A stretch of 64,000 nucleotides of DNA from Aphrocallistes beatrix. Its lineage: Eukaryota; Porifera; Hexactinellida; Sceptrulophora; Aphrocallistidae. The stretch lies in assembly GCA_963281255.1 (NCBI GenBank), contig OY725500.1, positions 4,087,184 to 4,151,183 of the forward strand. The letters run 5' to 3'. Made by a program: the position numbers and the translations under genes. The notes below the pieces were generated by a model. It was not told the DNA's origin. It saw only the letters and a program-made list of their open reading frames with translations, and did not search any database. This document shows positions 21,001 through 31,540 of the stretch, piece by piece; within the stretch, counting starts at the first letter, position 1; every line of letters starts with the position of its first letter.

Positions 21001-21819
21001 AATTCGTATGTACGCAAGTTTAATGCTGTGTGAAATCCTGTCAATTACGAGAGAATCGAGCATCTCAAAGGTAGCCATTTTCAATGCAAAATTGCTATTG
21101 ATTTACGCGTCAGCAAAGCTTGATAAATCAGGCAAATAGCTGAATCTCAGTGATGTACATACATATGATATCTCAAAATGCTAATTATAACCCAGTAGTA
21201 TAACTGTGTGTCTGAATTTGCAAGGGACATAATCCTAGACACAGGTAATAGTAGCTCCAACTCTCACATATTAACAAAGAAGTTTATTAATATTCATCTT
21301 TCTTATCTCATAACATATCGGAAGAATTGAAATTTAAGCACGTTTCTAATTATTACGTTCCATTAAGCATGGATTGTCTTATCCATATTTAGTGGACCGT
21401 CATTAGAAGATTTTGTATTCAAACATAATTATTACTACAAAAGTGAATCATATTTAACAATGCAAGGTTTGTTAAACTAACTATGTATATTGTTGTAATC
21501 TTTCTGAAACTTAAATCCCCAAATCCATTATGATTCCGAATAATTCTGTTGTTGGATGTGATTTTTTACTTCCCTTACATATATATGTATGCTGACTGAC
21601 AAACAAACTTTACTATTTCAAATTGTCAGAATCAAATTAGATCTGTTAAAATCATAGCTAAGTAACATTTTCCAAAATACAATATCAATATCCAAGTTTG
21701 ATTTAGGAGCGTAAGGGAAGGGATTACAATGCTGCAAGAGTCTCAATTCCTATACAAAATCATGCTTTACTAAGTACTACAATGGTGTCAATTTGATTAT
21801 TTTCTTCCTTACTTCCCAT

Positions 21820-22189
21820 CATAGGCGCCAAGTGTGGGTACCTGGGGGGGCCGCACCCCCCAGGTTTGTTGTCTGTGGGGGGCCTTGGTGCTGGGCAATG
21901 GAGCAGTGGAGGAAGCTGTGGTATGGCAGGAATTCATACAAACTTTGGTTACAACTAAACCCCAAATTATGTTAATTGAGTCTAAATACATATATATCCC
22001 AATTACATTTTCTTCCACTAAGTTTTCTTTTCCCTAGGTAAACAATAGATACATATCGATATTTGAGCATCTAAGATTTACAAAGTTTTCTGAGGGGCAA
22101 GCCCCCCAGACCCCCCTTTACCGTAAATCGCTTCGATCGCCCTTGCCCTCCCCAGGTTTTATTCCATTTTCCAAAACTTGCTGCCTATG
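21820..22189. mobile_element. 370-bp hAT-type miniature element with 8-bp TSD
   Basis: The identical 8-bp CTTCCCAT lies at 21812-21819 and 22190-22197. The ends are imperfect inverted repeats: CATAGGCGCCAAGT on the left and CATAGGCAGCAAGT read inward from the right. GC-rich blocks near both ends (GGGGGGCCGCACCCCCC and GGGCAAGCCCCCCAGA) contrast with the AT-rich neighbourhood. No transposase is encoded. It interrupts the downstream flank of TANGO2 copy 2; the corresponding flank of copy 1 lacks it. Confidence 0.88.
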
Positions 22190-22334
22190 CTTCCCATCCA
22201 ACTACAAGTGTCTACTAAAGTTCTAATCCTGCCATGTTTCCATTTACTAAATAGTTAATGATATTTCATAATTTAATTAAGTTCATTGGTTGCAATACAA
22301 AGGATAAAAAAGTGAAAAAAGAGTAGTTACTTAA

Positions 22335-23195
22335 TTATGAAGGTAATTTAAATTTGATGGATTTCTCTTCCCAAACAAGATGATTGGGATCTATAGGTTC
22401 CACAAGTGACTTTTCATAGTAGACACCCTGACCATCATTCTCAATGAGGATAACAGCCTGTGTTCGAGTTCCAGCCCCATTCACGGGGTCTTGTACAAAC
22501 ACAGCTGAATGAGGGACTTTCCACTCTGGTGTCCAGTCTAAATCTTCCACTGTGGGATCTGGATTGTATGTTGTTCTATCTGATATCACATCGAAAAGTC
22601 TGGAGACAAGGTCATCGTGGTCAGTGGAGTTCTCAATGGCAGTGGCGAATTCTTTTTTCCCTGACTCTAGCTTTTGCCATGGGTAGTCAATTGTCTTGTT
22701 GGTGAGTCCATGAACTCCTGAATTGGGTAGGATTTTGGTGGTTGGTGGTATATCGTCCTCTGCATTGGTGCAGCAAACCAAGTTAGGTTTTGCTGTGAGA
22801 TCTCCCAATAGCATCGATGTCTTTGCATACTCATCTCCCTCTTTCACAAACCCGTCTGCAAATGCTTCAGGAGAATCTTCTTCTATGAGGAAATCTGCAG
22901 CAAGTAGACCTCTACTTCTAGGGAGACGGTTCTTGACCTTCTCCTTCTCTGCGAATGGAACTCTGTAGTTGGTGATTGCAGCCAAATGACCAGTCTTTGT
23001 GTTGAGTCCCAACCAAGTTCCCTGTCCCCTCCCTTTCTTGAGATCATGTGAACCGATGATATCTTCATGGTCTTCCCAGTGACACAGAGTTTGTGTGGGT
23101 CTCTTGTAGAATTCATCTCTGTTTGATGCGAGAATGAATTTATATTTCTTTGTCCAGTTTTCAGAGCTGTTAAGTGTGAAAAATAAGATGCACAT
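22335..23195 (-). CDS. TANGO2: TANGO2 copy 2
   Basis: A 286-residue intronless copy with the NRDE-family landmarks of copy 1 (MCILFF start, ASNRDEFYKRP, GRGQGTWLGL). Protein differences from copy 1 are confined to one residue near the C-terminus (FKLPS); nucleotide differences are few and mostly silent. At least the first 300 bp upstream, including the TTG/TTA microsatellite and a TTGTGCCAACTATACCACAC block, is shared with copy 1, so the promoter was duplicated with the gene. Spacing from copy 1 is 4628 bp. Confidence 0.93.
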   Translation of the reverse strand: MCILFFTLNSSENWTKKYKFILASNRDEFYKRPTQTLCHWEDHEDIIGSHDLKKGRGQGTWLGLNTKTGHLAAITNYRVPFAEKEKVKNRLPRSRGLLAADFLIEEDSPEAFADGFVKEGDEYAKTSMLLGDLTAKPNLVCCTNAEDDIPPTTKILPNSGVHGLTNKTIDYPWQKLESGKKEFATAIENSTDHDDLVSRLFDVISDRTTYNPDPTVEDLDWTPEWKVPHSAVFVQDPVNGAGTRTQAVILIENDGQGVYYEKSLVEPIDPNHLVWEEKSIKFKLPS

Positions 23196-24891
23196 TTTTT
23201 GTTATTGTTGTTGTTATTGTTGTTGTTGTTATTGTTTTAATTTGATTTCTTATTTTTCTGCATTTCTATGTCCTTTTATACTTATTATATGCTCTCTGGA
23301 ACATTGAAAGTTTCTATATTGTTATCATGGGCTAGTTGATACTTTCATTTGTGCCAACTATACCACACTTTCAATCTGGACTGAGTAATGAGGAAAATTT
23401 TGAGAATTAACATTTTTACATACTCAATTTAAATATAGCATTTGCGCAATACCTCCTTTTTTTACACCTATGATAATGACTAGGGTTTTCTATTAATAGT
23501 AATATTTGAAGAGTGTAACGCTTACTACTTCGTTAATCAGCATGAAATATTCTTCGTAGATTTTACTTCAAATATTCCAAACAAATTATGTAATTGTCGT
23601 CTGACAGGATTTTGAATCGGGTCATTGCTCTTCTAACACAAACAAGTAATATGATTCACGTATGTATGGTGACATTAGACTATATCATTATAATTACCGC
23701 ACATCCACAAGAAGATTAGTTTTAATCTTGAAAACGACAGGAGCATTTTAAACATTTATGATATGACACTAAACGTGTATTACAATGTAAACATTTAGGG
23801 ATATAGCAGACAATATAATAATCAGCATCATGTTATTCGTAACATGTTCATTATTCAGCAGCTTCACGTTTACATAAGATATTGAGGATGAAGACATCTT
23901 TGTGGTAATTACTGTAAATCAAATCAATGTCGCAAAACCATACTACAGATAATGGTGACTACAACAAATAGATAGAGTTCTAATTGCGATAAAATTGGAC
24001 CGTATTGTTCTTACCAATAATTAATATTACATTTATTGTCACATCTTTCCCTTTACAAGGATGTATAATAATATTTTCTTTATAAAATTGTGAGTTAAGT
24101 CAGCTTCGAAGTCGACTTAAAAATATATTAATTTAAGCTAAAAAACTTAGTAAATACTAAGTATTCAACCAAAACTAAGTAAATACTTAGTTTAAGTTAA
24201 GTTTAAGTTTAAGTCGATCAGAGAAAAAGGTCCCAGAACACTTCTCTGGAAATAATCTGATATTTACTCATTATAGATCATGCTCTATGAGTTCAAAACC
24301 TCTTCTGTAGATTTAATATCACGTATTAATTACTTTAAGAAAGGTGTAGTTTTGTTGGGACATAATCTAATAAGATCTGGGAATTCCTAAAAGATCTGGT
24401 AAAATGGCTGAGTATCAGTGTGAAAGTATCTCAATCAACAGGGATGGGACATCACATAATTTGTTCTATATATGTAGTGCTATTATAAGATATCATGAGT
24501 ATCACTGTTCTAATAGCATTCAAGCATAATTACAAAGTACAAGGTAATGAAGGTATCATCAAGTATGGAACCAGATTCAAGAAGCGAATTTTATCTATAA
24601 TTGTAACTTTCAGTATTTTATCCTGTAAACGAGCTTCGAATAAATTCGGCTGAAAGTGATATCTACTTCATCAGCTGAAAATGTTAGTTAACAAAGAAAA
24701 TATCTACATTGAAAGAAAATGTTCTGCATATCCACAAAAAAAAAATCGAAAATCACAGGAATACTACACTTTCCAACTTCAATAAGCGTCTTATTGAAAC
24801 ATTTACGTAGTAATTTAACATTTAAGTGTGAACCTTAAATGTGAACCTAAACTTTCACATGTGAATTACAGGGCAACCACGTTTATCTGTA

Positions 24892-25300
24892 TAATACTGA
24901 ATCATTCGTTTGGAAATAACCAGATATTTAATTATAGAAATGACTACATATAGACCTCATCGTGATATTATTAATTCCTTAAGCTTAAGAAGGAGGCAGT
25001 TTTTGTTGGAAAATCGGGAATAATGTCATAAGATTTGGTAAATAGCTAAGTATAAGTGATGAAGATATCTCATTGAATTTGAGAGATTGGATCATTATAC
25101 GATTATACATGTACTGCCTACAAATTAAAACGATGCTCTCAAATGCATGTTAATACTGAATTATTAGTTTGGAAATAACCTGATATTTAATTAGTAAAAA
25201 TGACTACATATACGTAGACCACATCTGCAATATTATTAATTCCTTAAGAAGGAGGCAGTTTTTGTTGGAAAATCGGGAATAATGTCATAAGATCTAGTAA
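24892..25300. repeat. direct repeat pair, about 150 bp each
   Basis: The segments 24892-25042 and 25152-25300 match closely (TTTGGAAATAACC, ATATTATTAATTCCTTAAG, TTTTTGTTGGAAAATCGGGA, AATGTCATAAGAT). A weaker third relative lies near 24310-24370. The surrounding interval 23200-25550 has no gene. Confidence 0.75.
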
Positions 25301-25555
25301 TTTTTTCTCTACGGAGGAAAATACATGTAAATCACTCGGGTTAATACAAATTCGGGATAATACGTTTTAATATAAGTTTCGACCGTCCCCTGCTGATGTT
25401 CGTATTAACAAAATTATACTGTAATATGTAGTTACAGCTCCCTTAATTAAGCTAGTATAGTTGTACAGCACATATAATCTGGGATTTTATAACACAATTT
25501 TAATTTCAGCAGCTGCAAGCAATATAAGAAATAAAAGTATAAGTATAGCACCCCC

Positions 25556-25665
25556 GGATGGCTTGTTTTTTTCTATTTATAGTAAATACCCCGAATTTTT
25601 ATGGCTTATCCACCCAAAATGGCTTAAACCGGAAATGACGCGACACATTCCAGGAACAACGGAGG
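25556..25665 (-). repeat. dispersed repeat, copy 1
   Basis: About 105 bp that recurs in the opposite orientation at 50851-50950. Shared blocks include ACTATAAATAGAAAAAA, AATTCGGGGTATTT, CATTTCCGGTTTA and GGAATGTGTCG. A more diverged relative appears in intron 4 of receptor A near 13170-13400. It ends about 20 bp from the stop codon of TANGO2 copy 3. Confidence 0.75.
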
Positions 25666-25683
25666 GTTTTAAGCGGCACTTAA

Positions 25684-26544
25684 CTATGAAGGCAATTTAA
25701 ATGTGATAGATTTCTCTTCCCAAACAAGATGATTGGGATCTATAGGTTCCACAAGTGACTTTTCATAGTAGACACCCTGACCATCATTCTCAATGAGGAT
25801 AACAGCCTGTGTTCGAGTTCCAGCCCCATTCACGGGGTCTTGTACAAACACAGCTGAATGAGGGACTTTCCATTCTGGTGTCCAGTCTAAATCTTCCACT
25901 GTGGGATCTGGATTGTATGTTGTTCTATCTGATATCACATCGAAAAGTCTGGAGACAAGGTCATCGTGGTCAGTGGAGTTCTCAATGGCAGTGGCGAATT
26001 CTTTTTTCCCTGACTCTAGCTTTTGCCATGGGTAGTCAATTGTCTTGTTGGTGAGTCCATGAACTCCTGAATTGGGTAGGATTTTGGTGGTTGGTGGTAT
26101 ATCGTCCTCTGCATTGGTGCAGCAAACCAAGTTAGGTTTCGCTGTGAGATCTCCTAATAGCATCGATGTCTTTGCATACTCATCTCCCTCTTTCACAAAC
26201 CCGTCTGCAAATGCTTCAGGAGAATCTTCTTCTATGAGGAAATCTGCAGCAAGTAGACCTCTACTTCTAGGGAGACGGTTCTTGACCTTCTCCTTCTCTG
26301 CGAATGGAACTCTGTAATTGGTGATTGCAGCCAAATGACCAGTCTTTGTGTTGAGTCCCAACCAAGTTCCCTGTCCCCTTCCTTTCTTGAGATCATGTGA
26401 ACCGATGATATCTTCATGGTCTTCCCAGTGACACAGAGTTTGTGTGGGTCTCTTGTAGAATTCATCTCTGTTTGATGCGAGAATGAATTTATATTTCTTT
26501 GTCCAATTTTCAGAACAATCAAGTGTGAAAAATAAAATGCACAT
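25684..26544 (-). CDS. TANGO2: TANGO2 copy 3
   Basis: Third 286-residue intronless TANGO2. It differs from copies 1 and 2 near the N-terminus (TLDCSENW against TLNSSENW) and near the C-terminus (ITFKLPS). All NRDE signatures are intact. Unlike the coding region, the upstream sequence is not recognisably the same as that of copies 1 and 2 beyond a few bases, and the downstream flank is a dispersed repeat. The shared block is thus essentially the coding sequence, which fits either older duplication with coding-region gene conversion or a retrocopy. Spacing from copy 2 is 3349 bp. Confidence 0.92.
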   Translation of the reverse strand: MCILFFTLDCSENWTKKYKFILASNRDEFYKRPTQTLCHWEDHEDIIGSHDLKKGRGQGTWLGLNTKTGHLAAITNYRVPFAEKEKVKNRLPRSRGLLAADFLIEEDSPEAFADGFVKEGDEYAKTSMLLGDLTAKPNLVCCTNAEDDIPPTTKILPNSGVHGLTNKTIDYPWQKLESGKKEFATAIENSTDHDDLVSRLFDVISDRTTYNPDPTVEDLDWTPEWKVPHSAVFVQDPVNGAGTRTQAVILIENDGQGVYYEKSLVEPIDPNHLVWEEKSITFKLPS

Positions 26545-29500
26545 TTTGTTTTCGTTGTTGTTTTTATGTGTTTCTTTTTTCTAAATTTATATTATTTACA
26601 TTCCTCTTTATACTTATGAAAACTTGAGGCATTACAAGAAAGTTTCCCATGGATTAAGTTGGCATAATTGACACGATCGACTAGTTTGCACTTTCAATGT
26701 TCCTCTGGATCAGGAGAGAAATCACTGCATTTATTGATAAAGTATTCAGGATTAGTTGATTTAATACGAAGTAAATTATATTTATTACAAGCCAAAATTT
26801 CTGCTACAGTTCTGGTTTCATTAATTTAACCGTAGACACAGGACAATTGAGCATACTTAGTAGAAAACAAGAAAGCGACATATTATTTCTCTAATATCCC
26901 CAAGCGTCCACTGGACAACTCTGTGGACTACTTCTTTCTCCAGTTGTCTAAGTTGAAATTACCTGTACCATGCATGTACTCAATTGAAAATTTATGCATT
27001 ACGTATATTCACATAATGTGGATATGAAATGATGTGGATATGTGCAACACGTACATTACTTAAGTGTTTGTAACATTGTCTTCATTAAAGATAAGTTAAG
27101 AATTTTAAAAAATATATTCATTCGGTTTCTTCGCATTTAGTAAAGCTATCAACACCATGGAATTGGCTTCATTTTATCCTAACAAAGTTGTTGCAAAAAT
27201 TTGAGGATGGCAGAGCATTTTAAGATTTCTGTTGCGAATTTTGTATTTTTTGCAAGTTTAAATTTTTTAAGATTGCTAAATATAATTTTAGAATTAACTC
27301 ATGATAAGAATCACACGAATCATTATCAATGGTGGAAATGAGTAGAACTAGAATTAATTTGAGACATTATGCCATTATACGATGCTCTCAAATACATGAG
27401 CCAGGCAGCCGAAATTTTTTGTTGTGGTAATTGCACCATTATTATCTCTAATGCTCTCATTATGTGCCTTTAGATCTCATTTTAGATTATTAATCATGTG
27501 CGATTCTTAAGCATTCCCTGTATTGATTCGGGTAAACTTAATGAGCTTGGAAGATATCACTTATTGCACAATACCGATTTAATCCAATCATGCAAATTTG
27601 GCATACTGAGAAGTTGTCATTATTATGTTCACATTTTAACTTTCAATTACATATATGATCCTAAACAGTTATCCGATTATTAAAGGAAGAGGAGCTGACG
27701 CTGGGACACACTCCTTGCATTAATACTATATGAACGCATAGCCAATTATCCACCTCTTCCTGAGAAAGTTTAGTTAACCGGTATTACTGTATATATCGAT
27801 TATTTTGCGGAATAAAACCCCATGAAATTTATAATTATAAAAGCTTTCAATGATAAGTATAACCAAAACTTATCCTGTTATAAATTGATAATAACCGACA
27901 GATCGACTTTTAGGAAGGGGACCAAAAGGAACATTGAGGAGATGACTGTTTCCACAGGTTCATAATTATTAGGGCTTAAAATAGTTATAAGTCTGCAAAT
28001 GACTCTGATAATGTTGTTTGCAGTGATACAAACATTGATGTGTTATAAAAAGATTTCTTCAGATCCACAAAAAACAGCATAGGCATGAGGACACACTAAC
28101 CAGAAATTTATAAAAGCGAAGTAGTTTGAAGAGGTATATACTTCATACTTTCAATTACAATAATTCGACACTGAATAGGTATATCACATGACAATAACAT
28201 TTGAGTGTGCAGAGAACTTGAGAGTAAACACTACGCATCTTCATATGTCTCAAGCTCCAGTCAATACATTTACTCTATGTCCACAATTTTAAACATATCA
28301 GAGTCGTCATAAAATCGCTCCTAACATTTTTGTGAAATCAGATAATCGATAGTATTAAAACTCGATTTGGAAAATTGGGCCGTCGAAAGCTCATAAAAAG
28401 GTGTAAGCTATTGTCGTTATGTTAATCAAAAGGGATCTGTAGAGCGAAAAAAGTTGAGAACCATACATAGATACTATCTATTTGTAGATTTAACGAATTT
28501 ATTGAAAAAAGCTGATTATTGGCACACCAAATAATTTAGTCGGTAACCTAGACAAGTTCGAGTCTCAGACAAAAATGTAAACTCATCACGGAATTATGAT
28601 GCTAGATGTAGCGTTTGAGAATTCTTCAATATGGTAAAGACTAGAATAAGTGGAATAGTAAGATGCGTTTTGCTCGAATTATTTCGTTAATGTTGTTGTT
28701 GCTTGTTTGCTTTTATTTAATAGGTCTCTCACAGATACTTGAATATTGTTATAAAGGATATTATTTCGAAAATTTTTGGTTTTGATTTTACTTGTAAATA
28801 CTATTAATTTATTCACAGCTGGAGGTAAGACAGGATTCTATATATCTAAACCACGGAATCTTATGTTCCTTCTTTCACATGCCTAACTAACATCCGTAAT
28901 TCCTCTATGATCTACATAATTTGTCAACTAGCTTGTCGCATATTTATCATGCACTATTAGACTCCACAAGAACTAGCAAGTACTTGACAGTGTATTATGG
29001 AACTTCCAGTAGAGTGAATTTGCTGAAATGGACATTCAAAACAATATCTACACTAGCTTATTATGTAATCTAATGCATATCGACGAAATAATCCAAAATG
29101 TTTCCCACACAAATAATCAGTTTTCTCTTTATAATAAATATATGAACTTGGAATGGCGTTGATGTTATTAGACGGGTTAGTTTATTTGCTCCTTCTTTTC
29201 CACTGAGAAGAGGACAGAACGGGACACTGGGTAAACCATGGCACATGGGTCTCCTCGTCATAGTTCAAATATTTACTTTCAATATTTTCACAGCTAGACT
29301 TAAACTGATGCATTCAGTTTCAAATATCAAACAAGGATACAGCAAGCCCTGATTAAATTCGTGAATAAAGAGTCGGCAAATACAAGCGTTATTGAATAAA
29401 AATATTACTAATTTCATGCTCACTGCACAAAAAAACATGACACAGTACTGTTATAAGAAATGCAAGCGAATCTAACGTCAATCCACAATGTATGTCCTAT

Positions 29501-29932
29501 TTCCTGTACATGCTGCTGAGCTATTTAGCACTTAATCATGTTAATTTTGTGTCTTGTGGATAAGAGCCCGTTGCACTTGTCTGAAACTTCTAGAATATAC
29601 TGACATGGACACTTTTGAGCCTTAGTTGAGCGATTATCTTGCAATAATATTAGTTTTCAATTATATTTTAGATAAATATTTACCTTGAAGTTTGATTTAC
29701 GTAATTTTAACATAAATTCCTTATTTCTACGTTGTATCATTTGAATAAATTGATTTATATTTCCTCGACCTGGACGTTATAGAAAGTTTTGTGGTACCCC
29801 CACGTATATAGTTCACAATGTCGATATCAAATTTATAGCTGAATCGCATATATGTATATTAGTAGATATGCAACCATGAATACTATTTTTCCACAAAATA
29901 TGCTTAGTTGTGTATTACACAAAATAAACGGG
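26545..29932. other. gene-poor stretch at strand-polarity switch
   Basis: No gene could be supported in this 3.4-kb AT-rich region. Genes to the left are almost all on the minus strand and genes to the right on the plus strand, so it separates two divergent gene groups and should hold the promoters of TANGO2 copy 3 and UBXN4. Open frames here are short and without protein character. Confidence 0.6.
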
Positions 29933-29995
29933 CTGTTTTGTCAGAAATGGTCCCCCGGACAATTTCTGCAGAGGGGACCATTTCTGTCAAAACAG
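29933..29995. repeat. 23-bp stem hairpin upstream of UBXN4
   Basis: Arms 29933-29955 and 29973-29995 are reverse complements with one mismatch (CTGTTTTGTCAGAAATGG against CCATTTCTGTCAAAACAG in the outer part, CCCC/GGGG inside), separated by 17 nt. It lies 177 bp before the UBXN4 start codon. Confidence 0.85.
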
Positions 29996-30171
29996 GGCCA
30001 TCGTGATCGCGGCAGTTATCACCTGAATGTATTGAACGATCGTTACAATAATGCACATTTATGATAATATCCAGTCTCCAGTTGAAATTTAACGTTAAGT
30101 CCTGGGACACTCAAAATATACTCTATTAGTCCAGTTTGAAATCTACTTACAATCTTCTGTGTTTAGTTACG

Positions 30172-31251
30172 ATGTCAGAGAATATTGTTCAGAATCGCCT
30201 GGAAGAAGTAAAGTTGAAAAATAGTTTGCTGATAATTGTAATATCGAATGAAGGAGCTTATCGTGAAGTGTTCAATTCGGCTAATGTGAAATCCAGAATC
30301 AGCGAAATGAATGGCGTAACGCTCGAAATTTCGACAAATAGTAGAGAATACGAAAATTTCAGACAAATCTACCTTGTCGGCACTCCCCCACTTATTTGTT
30401 TTATCTCTGCTGACGGTATTGTATTAGACGTAGTGAAAGGAGAAATTTCGCAAGAACTTTTTCTAAAAGTTCTCAATTTTTCATTTGAGAATTTGAATCG
30501 AGGAGATCAAAATCAAGGCTACTACCCCCTCAATGCATTACTGAAACTACCCACACCAGACAATAAAGCTATTGGAGAGGAATTGACCGTTAAATCACCC
30601 CAAAAATCTCCTACAGTTCCCATCTCTGCCGATAATTTAGTTACCCATCCGATCGAAAGCAAAGAGCTCCCAAAGAAACAGACTTCAAATCTTTGTCGGT
30701 TGAAGTTTTCTCTCCCCAACGGTTCGCAAGTTTCACATTCATTCGAAGCTGGCACCACTTTAGAAGAGTTGAAACTATTCCTTCAAACTCATTTACCAAA
30801 TTCCAAAGGCCTCGTAATTATCCGCCCGCATCCGAGAATGGAATTTCAATCCGATCAAGATAAACTGACCCTTCAACAACTTGACATTCAATCGGGCACT
30901 GGTCTCTTCGTCCGAGAGAAGATTAATGAAGTCAAAAGTACTTTCTCTATCATTTGGAGATTTGTCACTGCTATATATTCTTTGCTCATCTCATTATACG
31001 CCTATTTCTTCTCTACGCGTAATTATTCCACCCCACAACAGCCTGCAGACCGAGCGCAAGCAAACCTAACTCAAGCCGAGATATCTCCCTCGAAAACATC
31101 TGAAGAAAACCGCGGTATAACAGCACACGCGAAAAACAACACCTCAACACGTGCTGTGAATAGAAGGCATAATATGTACCGACTTACGGATCTTGAAGAC
31201 AAGGAAGATGATAACAATACTTACAACGGAAACTCTACACAGCAGCAGTAG
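30172..31251 (+). CDS. UBXN4: UBXN4-like (erasin) UBX-domain protein of ER-associated degradation
   Basis: UBXN4 is an ER-membrane adaptor that brings the p97/VCP ATPase to ER-associated degradation. The protein has 359 residues from the ATG at 30172; earlier in-frame codons contain no ATG, and a TTTAG lies 5 bases before it. Order of parts: an N-terminal thioredoxin-like region (about 1-108, with the cis-Pro-like GTPPLICFI), a polar linker, a UBX domain (about 174-248, LPNGSQVSHSF...TLEELKLFL), then a hydrophobic segment (about 258-282, IIWRFVTAIYSLLISLYAYFF) matching the hairpin membrane anchor of the family, and a polar tail. The UBX loop lacks an obvious FPR motif (HPR occurs nearby). An AATAAA at 31453 precedes the next gene by only about 80 bp. 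Confidence 0.85.
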   Translation: MSENIVQNRLEEVKLKNSLLIIVISNEGAYREVFNSANVKSRISEMNGVTLEISTNSREYENFRQIYLVGTPPLICFISADGIVLDVVKGEISQELFLKVLNFSFENLNRGDQNQGYYPLNALLKLPTPDNKAIGEELTVKSPQKSPTVPISADNLVTHPIESKELPKKQTSNLCRLKFSLPNGSQVSHSFEAGTTLEELKLFLQTHLPNSKGLVIIRPHPRMEFQSDQDKLTLQQLDIQSGTGLFVREKINEVKSTFSIIWRFVTAIYSLLISLYAYFFSTRNYSTPQQPADRAQANLTQAEISPSKTSEENRGITAHAKNNTSTRAVNRRHNMYRLTDLEDKEDDNNTYNGNSTQQQ

Positions 31252-31540
31252 AACTCATTTCCCTAAGCCTCACTCTCTATTTTAGGATTGGGTAGGCTGG
31301 CCATTAAATTGTATATCAAGGAATTATATTTAGGCTTTTTGGTTATTTTCCTAAATGAATATCATTGTTGATAATTTCGCTACGAACCATAGAGGTTATA
31401 CCACAAAATGAAATGTGAGCTATGGATAACTGTTTACCTAATTTCAGAACAAAATAAATCAAAGGGATTTCCATAAATCAATTTATTGAGCCATTTTTCA
31501 ATATCCATAGCACTTCTCTAAAATACTCCCACAGTGAGTA

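Noticed and set aside
24100..24220. TTAAGT/ACTTAG-rich stretch considered as a regulatory array
   Set aside because: It is a simple low-complexity sequence of degenerate short repeats; nothing ties it to a gene.
28548..28605. tRNA-like T arm (AAGTTCGAGTCTCAGAC) with possible D-loop upstream
   Set aside because: Only a 4-bp stem around an 8-nt loop can be drawn, and no acceptor or anticodon stem fits.
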